From Schizochytrium sp. TIO01 (lineage: Eukaryota; Sar; Bigyra; Thraustochytrida; Thraustochytriidae), in contig SMSO01000025.1 of assembly GCA_004764695.1 (NCBI GenBank), forward strand, positions 2,279,102 to 2,343,101: a stretch of DNA of 64,000 nucleotides, in the 5' to 3' direction. This document shows, in pieces, positions 31,906 through 40,800 of the stretch. Both the position numbers and the translations under genes were made by a program. Numbering within the stretch: position 1 is the stretch's first letter; every line of letters starts with the position of its first letter. The notes under the pieces are model-generated. The model was given only the letters and a program-made list of their open reading frames with translations, was not told where the DNA came from and searched no databases.

Positions 31906-32473
31906 AAATAATCCTCGATGGGCTTATTGAACGCAACGACGTCAAGTCCTCGTAGAGAAGTAAGTAAGTAAGGAAGTGAGTGAGTGAGTTTTCATGTTCT
32001 GTCGATGAAGGGTAAACAGAAAAGAAAAGGCAGCATCATCATTACTTTGATGGTCTCATGAAAATAGCCTACCAGTAAGAGGTAGAAAAATGCAATGAAT
32101 GCATCCTTGCGTTTCCCATGACCTTGACGCAAAACCTTGATGAATTGACGAATACCCGTGCAGGATAGAATGCAAGTCTAGGATACTGACGCCAAAGTCG
32201 ATACTATCGAAGTTCATTGATGAGAAACTTCAATTTATTTTTATTTTTATTTATTATAAATGGATGTGTTAGCTATCTATGTATTACATCTCTTATTCCA
32301 TCTTACATTTTCTCTTCAAAGCCAACGTGTAGTAGAACCACTTCGCAGCTCCGAAGCAGTCTCGCTGCGCAAGTTATCTCGCACACATACGTGCCGTGCT
32401 CGAGCTTAACTTTCGCCCTCGTGCCCACTTCCTTTGTCTTATCTCCAAACCTCAAAGCTTTCCATCTTCCGTC

Positions 32474-33361
32474 ATGCTCAAGATCGACTGCGTCAGTGTG
32501 GCGAATCGCGTGTTGGCCCGCGCTCGCCAACGCGTGGAGGGATTGGACCTTTCCTCTAAGCGTGTCTGCGCCGTCCAGATTGGCAGTGAACAACAGGCGT
32601 GGTACGTGAATGCCCGTCGTCATGCTCAGCGTACTGCGTTTCGTGAGCTTGGCGTTTCGTGGGAGCACAAGCAAATGTCATCTGCCTGCACCGTGAACGA
32701 GGCCTTGAGCACAATTGCCGCTCTCAATAACGACACCTCTGTTGCCGGCGTCGTTGTCGTTCGTCCTGTTCCTGATTCCCTGCCCATCAAGCTTTTGCAG
32801 CAGGCTGTGCACCCTCTCAAGGACATCGAAGGTATGCACCCGAACTCCATCGGCCGCGTGGTCTATGGCAGCAAGCTTCAGGGCGCCATCCTTTGGCCTT
32901 GTACTGCTAAGGCCTCAGTTGAGGTCCTTCGTCAAGGTCTCCTCGATGCCGAAGGCCGTGATTCTCTTCAAGGTGTTGAAGTTCTCGTTGCTGGCAACTC
33001 TGACGTCCTTGCCAAGCCCGTAGTTTCCATCCTTCATGGCGAGGGTGCTACTGTGACCATTTGCCCACCGAATGTCGCCAACTTCGCTGCGTACACGAGA
33101 TCTGCCGACGTTGTAATTGCGAGCTCTAACTTGGGTTTCAAGGCGCTCCACGGAGATATGCTGAAGCCGGGAGCCATCTTGATCGATTTGGGAATGAATG
33201 TGTCTGATGGCATGTTTGAGGGAGGAGATGCGGACTTGGCGTCCTGTGAGGGTCACATTAAAGCATACTCGTCGCTGTCGCATGGCATTGGAAGGGTCCG
33301 GTCGGCAATCATGTGCGACAACCTGGCACAGGCGATTGTAGAGCAGCAGAAGTGGGTCTGA
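32474..33361 (+). CDS. FolD-like (methylene-THF dehydrogenase/cyclohydrolase fold) protein, active site altered
   Basis: A 295-residue protein, the normal FolD length. The first ATG is at 32474; the open frame reaches 32396 only from a GTG. It keeps the fold signatures: YVNARR at 44-49, PVPDSLPIKLLQQAV, HPLKDIEGMHP, VLVAGNSDVLAKPVVSIL, GATVTIC and a C-terminal GIGRVRSAI. Family members interconvert one-carbon tetrahydrofolates using NAD(P). Against human MTHFD1, the catalytic Lys56 is Arg48, Gln100 is Arg97 (VVRPVP for V-QLP) and Asp125 is Glu119. The folate-site triad is therefore all substituted while the fold and Tyr44 remain. Either specificity has shifted or the protein is non-catalytic. 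Codon use is C/G-rich, suggesting strong expression. Confidence 0.85.
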   Translation: MLKIDCVSVANRVLARARQRVEGLDLSSKRVCAVQIGSEQQAWYVNARRHAQRTAFRELGVSWEHKQMSSACTVNEALSTIAALNNDTSVAGVVVVRPVPDSLPIKLLQQAVHPLKDIEGMHPNSIGRVVYGSKLQGAILWPCTAKASVEVLRQGLLDAEGRDSLQGVEVLVAGNSDVLAKPVVSILHGEGATVTICPPNVANFAAYTRSADVVIASSNLGFKALHGDMLKPGAILIDLGMNVSDGMFEGGDADLASCEGHIKAYSSLSHGIGRVRSAIMCDNLAQAIVEQQKWV

Positions 33362-33528
33362 GCGGCGAGGACGCGTGTATAATATACTTGGGTGCTGTGG
33401 CCTACGTTCATTTGTGCGCGCGCGGTTACTTGAGAGAGGCTCAAGTAACGCCAAAGTCAAGAAAGCTGCTGCAAGAATGAAGAAATGCAAAATTAGACAA
33501 AACATAGTAAAACTAAACTAAACGTAGT

Positions 33529-33548
33529 AAACAAACAAACAAACAAAT
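33529..33548. repeat. (AAAC)n microsatellite
   Basis: About five AAAC units. Confidence 0.75.
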
Positions 33549-34091
33549 TACAAACATACCTACCGCTTGGCAAACTATTCATTCGTTTATGCGAGCGATT
33601 ATAAAATGCATGTATGGCGAGGAATGAGGAGGCATAGGCAGAGCTCTTTATCCCTTGCCTATATCCGTCATCATCCATCTTTCTTTTTCCAGTGAAGGCA
33701 AACACTTTGCTTTTTGAACGAGTGTATCAGTCGATGATATTTTTCTAAGACTAATATCCCGCCACATTTAAGACTTGAAAAAATAATCACCTCTCGTTAG
33801 ACCAGCTCCTTTATGACTGGAACCATGTGTGTAGTCTGAGTGGATCATATTCTCTTTTAGTTGCGCTGAACAGGTCTGGTACCGGTACTGTCCAACTCCG
33901 TGAGTCACAAATAACTTCGTTATTATTGCAAGTCGTAAAAACTGCTCCCTATGGGTCATCAAGAAGGTGTCTCAGTATAAAATCATGAGTTTACCTTGCA
34001 ACCACCTTTCGTTTAATAAGCAGGCTTGGCTTCATGCAGCTAGTGACATTTGTGAAAGTAAATTGTACTACCTAACTAATATCAAGTTTCT

Positions 34092-34107
34092 TCCTACCTA
34101 GGTAGGA
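34092..34107. repeat. 16-bp perfect palindrome TCCTACCTAGGTAGGA
   Basis: A perfect palindrome followed at once by AGGTACCT (another palindrome) and CTACTGCC, making it the most elaborate member of the dispersed GTAGGTAC motif family. Confidence 0.8.
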
Positions 34108-35849
34108 GGTACCTACTGCCTCAATCGATCTCCAAAACTTTGTTCTCTCCAGAACGGGTACGATGCACTACAGCTTAAAGAAAAACATTAAAAGTACAAG
34201 CTGGCTGCAGTAAGCAATGGAATAACATCCGAGCCCGTCCCTTGCCTGGAATATGCTGCTCACCTTCCATTTTATTGCGATGTCACAACTTTAACCTCAC
34301 ATTCTTCTGAAGCTATCAGGTAAGTACCTACCTACCTACACACCCTTCGAGCAGCAACAGTGCATAATGGTGGATTGGTGATCATCATGGTTCATGACAC
34401 GAGTGTCCTCGCATTTGTGTGCACGCTCGAGCTAGCATTGAACTATGTTCCAGGCAAGTAAATTGTCACTATTCTAATTAAAGATCACGAAAGCCCAGAC
34501 TCTGGCTTCTGCAACCATAAGCAACCTTGTACCGGTTCTCAGTAGTTAGGCGCCTCTATATAGGTCCATCGACCTGAAGCTTGAAGCTACTCTCACTCTC
34601 CTTCATAATTGTAGTTGCATCTCCAGTGCACTAGGCTTTGCAAAACCTCTCTTCTATGATGTCCAAAGTTCTAATATTCAATGTCGAGCCCAAAGTACTA
34701 ATATTCAATATCGAGCCCAAAGCCGGAAACGTGCTGTTATCGCGAGCTTTCGCGATCACGATGAAATGCCCCATCAATTGCTAACATTGTATTCCCCAAT
34801 ACAAAACACCATAAGAAAGAAGTTTGGCCTGTGTATATACATTTCAGCTGGCTGTGCAGGTAATATTGCAATTGTGAGCAGAAACGCCCTCTGCTCGTGC
34901 TGCTTGATGCTGACAAGGCAGGGATAGAGGCACTGTCCTTGAGAAATGAAGTTGTTTTCACGAAGAAGTCGAGATCGCACAGCGTAGCTTGAATTAATCG
35001 ATGACAGTTTAATGATTTTTCATTTTCAATATACTTAGGTACTACTGCATATAAAGAAGACTTATCATCATAGGAAAAAGAAAAAGGGAACAAAAATCAG
35101 CAGGTACTAAACAAACAATCTCCGCGAGGAACAGGTAGGTATGGCGGATGAGTCTTTTATAAACCGATCCAAGCCCACTGAGATGGACTCAAGCAAGCAA
35201 GCGGCAGCTTCAAAAGGAAATAAGCTTGCACACCTTTATTTTATACAAACGCACGACCTGAAAAATCACAATGCAAAGAAACTCGAAGATTAGCGGAGAC
35301 GTCTCTACTGCGAAGTATCTAACTCCTAAGCACTGCGAAATATTTCTCAGAACATTGCGCCATCATCGCACACGTGCGCTCTCAGGCCCAGTGGTGGATG
35401 CCTCACATCCCCACTGGAAATTTCATCCCTCACATACGCGCAATCGTGAGCACGTTCAAGGAATGTGGAGGCGGACGTTGCACACGGCAAATATATGTTA
35501 TGAGGTTAATCCGAGAGGGGTAAAATAAAATTGAGCCCAGTGTGCAATGTTTGAGGCTAACACTCGGGGTAATATAAGCAGTTGGGCCAGCTGGCAGGTC
35601 GTTGAGTAACAGTCGCGACGATCTCTCGCTCTCATATCCATTCCGCAATCACTCACCGCGCAAACCTTCTTTGCGCGTACGTCCCGCTCGGATCGTAAGT
35701 GGACACCACCGTGAATGGATCGCCAACGCCGTAGGACGGTCAACAGCTTGGTGCTTCTTCACGAGCTCTCGCGTGAGCTTGGTACAGCATTGATATCTTG
35801 CCAAGGAGCCGTAGTTTCTTTTCTTCTGTCTGGTTGCTAACTGATTATC

Positions 35850-36038
35850 ATGACGTTAGAGGATATCGTGCACCCTCATGTGGTGGGCACGTGCGGCTCT
35901 CTGCTTGACGATGGGGCTCATGTGACTGTTGCTGTTGAAGTCAAGAAGAAGCTAGAAGAGGCAAATGTTGGAATACATAATTTCACCAACAGACGGGGAA
36001 ATAGCAGAGGACTGACACTGAATACATTTTGCTTTTGA
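35850..36038 (+). CDS. Possible small ORF, 62 aa, unknown
   Basis: ATG to TGA. The first 35 residues (TCGSLLDDGAHVTVAVEV-KKKLEEA) look protein-like, while the rest looks random. It could be the relic or first exon of a larger gene. It lies 155 bases before the four-exon gene on the same strand. I do not recognise it; no motif. Confidence 0.22.
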   Translation: MTLEDIVHPHVVGTCGSLLDDGAHVTVAVEVKKKLEEANVGIHNFTNRRGNSRGLTLNTFCF

Positions 36039-36192
36039 CGAATTTGTTGTTGTGTGAACGCGTTGATGCTATCGCTCTTGCGTGCTTATATGTCTCCATA
36101 TTTATTTGATTGTGCGAATTAAAAATGGATGGGCGATGAATATACAATTGTGGAAATGAATACCTTTATGTCGACAGACCTAACAAGCCAAA

Positions 36193-37460
36193 ATGGGCCT
36201 CGGACAGCTTTTCTACAACCCCAACCTTGACTGGCACGCCAATGCCGTCATCTGGTGGACCTGGGAGTCTATTGTGCACCACATGTACTTCATTGTCCTC
36301 TTCGTAAGTTAAAGACTTGAAATATTAGTGGTGGTGTCAAGGGCAACTTAGGCTACTTGAAATCGCTCGAAGTGAACTGTCGTGCATACTGACACTGTTT
36401 GCGGGTCTAAAATAATTCTTTATAATAAACAGGTCCAGCGCCAGTTCTCCAAGACCTGGGAGACTGGTGAACTCTGTAAGTGCTATCCTCATTCACAATT
36501 GTTTTTGTATCTGATTGGCATCTAACGCAAAATGCAACGCATAAAATGTAATCCTTTCAATATAACAGGGCGTCTCAACATGGAGAAGGAGTGCGCCTTC
36601 TTTTCCAACCTCTTCGTAAGTGAAAAGATGTTTGTTGGTTTTGCTTTTCAGTCAAACCAAAATTGAAATACAGGACTAACACATTCTCCTTCATTTCTTG
36701 TATGCATGATGTCACCTAAAACTGCTCTGGATATGTTCAATGGGATTTCAACAAATAGGGTGGCGATGCCCGCCTCTGTGCTGATTCCACTATGACCCTG
36801 TTCTCCGGAATCTGGTTCGACACCGATAAGCCTACCCCTGAGCAGAAGAACTGGGTTGGCCGCATGGTGACCAACTTCCAGCACAGTGAGGCTATTCTGC
36901 ACTTTACCATTGTCATCTTTGGACTCATCATGGTGTTCTACCTTGCTTTCCAGAACAAGAACGTTAAGGCCCCCGCCCTTATCCGCTGGATCTTCTTCGC
37001 GGCCCTCTTCTTCGAGACCTACACCATGTGCTGGCCGTACCTCTTCCTCTTTGGCTGGGCCTGGGATGGTGTCACCCCGAACCCGCGTAACACTATTGTT
37101 GATACCCTTGTTTCTCTCGGCTCTGAGGACCCGTACATGGATGGCATCCAGATGGGTGCCTCCCTCATCACCATGTTCTGGGTTTCTGTCATTGTCCTCA
37201 TCCTCGACGGCTGGGCCATGTACCGCGCTGGTGAGTACGCCATGGGACGCTCTATGTCCTCTCTCATGCTCCAGTGGCTCATCTACGGTGTCACCACCTC
37301 TTACTTCTTCTACTACGCCAACGAGTTCTTCAAGCCCGGTGCTCGCGGCTCTGAGGGCACGGCTACTCTTGCTACTCAGACTCTTGACTGGCTCCACGGC
37401 CTCTACGGCAACGAGGGTCACATCTCTATGCTCGACGTGGCTAACCTGCACAAGAAGTAA
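36193..37460 (+). CDS. Four-exon polytopic membrane protein, 300 aa, unknown family
   Basis: Exons 36193-36303, 36433-36475, 36569-36615 and 36759-37460 join in frame (phases 0, 1, 0). All three introns (129, 93, 143 bp) begin GTAAG and end in AG followed by G. The protein starts MGLGQLFYNP and has five likely membrane helices near 17-38, 110-130, 137-168, 200-222 and 236-258, with no signal peptide. Trp, Phe and Tyr are abundant in the helices. I do not recognise the family. Codon use is very strongly biased to C-ending codons, as in highly expressed genes. The ATG at 36792 inside exon 4 would give a shorter frame, but the upstream exons clearly encode matching protein. The cluster of introns at the 5' end is typical of intron-enhanced expression. 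Confidence 0.85.
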
Positions 37461-37856
37461 AAGTAAACAAGGAAAAACGAATATGCTACACAAGAACTTA
37501 GTATCTGATTGCAATGGCTTTTATTACTACGTGTGATCTCCACTGCATGAACAATCACAACAAGATCGGATCTACTAATCTTATTTTCTTTCTTCTTGGC
37601 ATAGAAATATCAACCCTTACTGCATCATTTTAGAACTTCACAAGTAATAGTTAGCACTTGCAGCAGTCGTTGCAAATGCTAGTTTCAAGCTCTGCATTGC
37701 ATCACGTGATTTGAGCATAGCTAGTAGAGGGTTGGAAATAATGTTTCCCTTTTAAGAGCTCGATGGAATGGATATCCTTGACTCTCACTTCCATGCATTC
37801 TTGTTAATCCAACATATTGCTAAAAAGCATATGCGTTTCTCTTTCATTCTCATAAA
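37461..37856. other. Convergent 3' spacer
   Basis: 396 bases between converging genes; AT-rich, no gene seen. Confidence 0.5.
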
Positions 37857-40800
37857 CTACTTGTAATGCTGAAGCCAGCGATTTAGTATAACAGTAAGAT
37901 TTTCGTGTCCTGCACTTCGTGCGACGTCCGCTGCAACTTGCCCGGCGGCGTCTTGAACTCGAGGGTCCGCCCCGTGGAAAAGTAACAATCGAATAATCTC
38001 ATTTTGGCCTGCTGCAGCGGCGACGTGGAGGGGAGACCGACCTTGAAAACGAACATTAGGATCCAGCCGCTGCATTTGAAGGAGTGACTTTGCTTGCTCT
38101 ACATTTCCATGTTTAGCATACATAAAGAATGCCTCTATTTCAGCGTGATGTAGCAGCTTCATTGACTCCTTTCTCTCGAGTTTTGCTGACAACTCCCTCT
38201 TAGATTTTCTACCTGACAACATTGGTCGAGCACAATGCTGGTCTCTGAATTCTGTCACATCAGAAGTGACAGTTTCTAAAAATGATAGGCTTTCATGTAT
38301 TGAATCCTGATTCTCTGCAAAATTACGGGTGTCTTTTGTTCCGGCACAGTTTTTATCTTCCTGAGAAAGTTTAGTATTAAGTGAAGAAGAGGATCCAAGA
38401 CTGAGGGTGCTACGTTTCCTATTGGTTGAGGATGCCAGCTGTGCGTTCTTGTACGATGAGCCTGCTGATTCATTTTGTTGAGAAACGATGGGAGCTGGTA
38501 TGAATACCATCCTGGAGTCAAATTTTGAAGATGTTTTTGAAAAGGAAGGCAGCTTGGTTTGTCGTACAGATGATCGCTTTCGTACATTTCTCGAGTTTTT
38601 CCCCAATAACCTTCCAGTGGAAGCAGATGAAGAAAGCTTGTTGATGTTCCCGGATGATACCTTGGTTTCTGAAATTAACGTTTTAAAAGTTTTGGACTTT
38701 GACAAACTTTTGCTTGTTTTTCGAGAATCTGTATCTTTGCTCTGCTTCGGCACTGATATTGATACACTTTTTTTCTTTGATTTTGCGACATTTTTAGACT
38801 TTTTTGAAGACTTGGGCTTCGCATTATTCTTTCTCAGTTTTTTGCTTTTAGGTGATTCTGAAGGGTCATCATCAGCCTGGTCGGCATCTCCTATCCCCTG
38901 TTCATCTTTACGTACACTTGAGGTAGAATTGTTTTCATCGTCCTCTTCAAGCATTGTTTCTAAAGAAGGCGTGCGCATGGTCAGTGTCTTTCTAGGAGCG
39001 TCACTTACTCCACCTTCCACTTTACTTTCCACTTCAGTTCCAGATTGAGATGCTTCCATCCTAGGAGAGTGAGAGCGGTCTTTTCTCTCCATTACAGACT
39101 TTATTCCAGGCATGCCAGTTGACTCTGCATCCCCACGGCCAGTCACATGAGCTGGATTAAGAATTCCCAAGACACTTTCTGAAGCTGTGCCGTTGCGATG
39201 GAACTGCTGTACTACCATGGGGGATGATTCGTCATATACACTGTAACTAAGACGTCGTAACATGCGACCAGCAGCTGATTTGACCTTACTAAGAACTTCC
39301 TGGTCTAGACTCGCAAACATTTCATTATCCCAAGCGTGGCTAGGGTTGTGCTTTGCAATTTCACAAGAAACGCATGCAAGATCAACACTATACACTTTGG
39401 TTTCTCCATGACGATCACAATGCCCAAATCCCTGACTCACAGAAAACGAGAGCTCATCCAAAGCCACCTCCCGAAAAGCACGGTCTGCCATAGCTACAAA
39501 TTCCTCCCAAGTAATTAACCCTGACCCATCAGCATCATATCGAGAGAATTTTTGGTTTGTTCGTGCTGACTGACCAATCCAACTACAAAAGTGAGCATGC
39601 ATATCTCGCAATGACCAATCCGCAAAACTCTTAATGTAAATATCGTGTGGTTTGTCTAACAGTTGTCTTTGCTGAACATATGCACGAAGCTCAGCGGCAT
39701 CAATGCGACCACTCTGGTCAATATCAATACAAGCCCAAATTCTAGTATAGGCACGATATCTCAAGTATCGTCTCATGACAGCTTCTTTTTTTAACCGGCG
39801 CGAAAAGAGGCCAATAGACCAAGCAGAGGCAGAGGCATTTGCTGTTGCTGCGCTGTTGTCTGGTTCTGGGATCCCTTGTAGACCCAAATTAGCACTTTGT
39901 TTCGATATTTCGTTCAAGCGATTTTCAATGTATGCTATAAAAGACTCCTTTGTAAAAACCATGCACTCAGACGCACGGCGCATAGCAATATGCTTCAAGT
40001 CCAAGTCAGAGAAGTCGGATTCATGGAAACTATGGTGTTGCGCGTTTAAGGTTCCATCTTGCAAGAGGGCAACTAGCGCAGACCAATCAACAGAATTTTT
40101 GTCGACAAGCCCCGGTGCTTGATCTGCCTTTCTTGCTCGCTGCATTGCCTCCTGAATAAGCCTAGTTCGTGTTACGGGGGCACCGCCGCAGCTTTGCGAG
40201 ACCTCCATATAGAAATTCTGAACGTGTTTCCAACCTGCCTCATTTTGTGCAGTGTGATCCTCTAAAAGGGATCTATTGGTTCGCTGCCGAGATGCCTCGG
40301 CTACAATCTCTTTAATTACTTGTTGGGTTTCTTCTCTTACGTCTCGACTACGCGTTGGTCTCTTTGACCCAATAAAGTGGCTATGCTTTTTGGAAATCGC
40401 GTTTTCATTTTGTACTCCTCCAGAAGCTTCAGCCTCTTCCCCTATCCTTTCATGTTCATTTACAATACTGCTAAGCCAAAACTCTGGAAGAGGTCGAAGG
40501 TCGAAATAGTTTGGAGGATAGTGCAAAACTGCGTTATCAACTGTGAGAGGAAGACCCGTGTCAAGTTGACCAAGCTGAATTGGATCTCGAATGATACCAA
40601 TGGCACATCTTAGCGTAGGCTTCTGTCTCTCGACTTCCGCATTCAGGCTATCTTCAACTTTGCCATTCTCCACAGTACTCAGCTTTAAGTTAAAGTTCAC
40701 AAGGCTGTGTGAACTAAATGATGCCAAGAATCGGGTTAAAAAGAGCTCCCCAGTGAAACATCTTTTCCCGTCAACCAAGACATGGAGTCTCCATGGCTGC

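Larger units (their letters stand above)
30518..32473. other. 2-kb spacer rich in ACCTAC/GTAGGT motifs
   Basis: No supported gene. It holds several copies of the dispersed GTAGGTAC-type motif (30581-30600, 30741-30772, 30879-30893, about 31614-31640), TATG repeats at 31871-31905, GTAA/GTGA repeats near 31960-31990, and the pyrimidine-rich promoter/5' UTR of the FolD-like gene at its right end. Confidence 0.5.
33362..36192. other. 2.8-kb spacer with microsatellites and dispersed motifs
   Basis: Contains an (AAAC)n run at 33529-33548, the 16-bp palindrome at 34092, further ACCTAC motifs at 34321-34340 and about 35036-35048, and one weak small ORF at 35850. The last 60 bases are the 5' UTR of the four-exon gene. 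Confidence 0.5.

Noticed and set aside
36792-37460. Single-exon version of the four-exon gene starting at 36792
   Set aside because: Three good GT-AG introns join upstream in-frame exons that give a longer consistent membrane protein.
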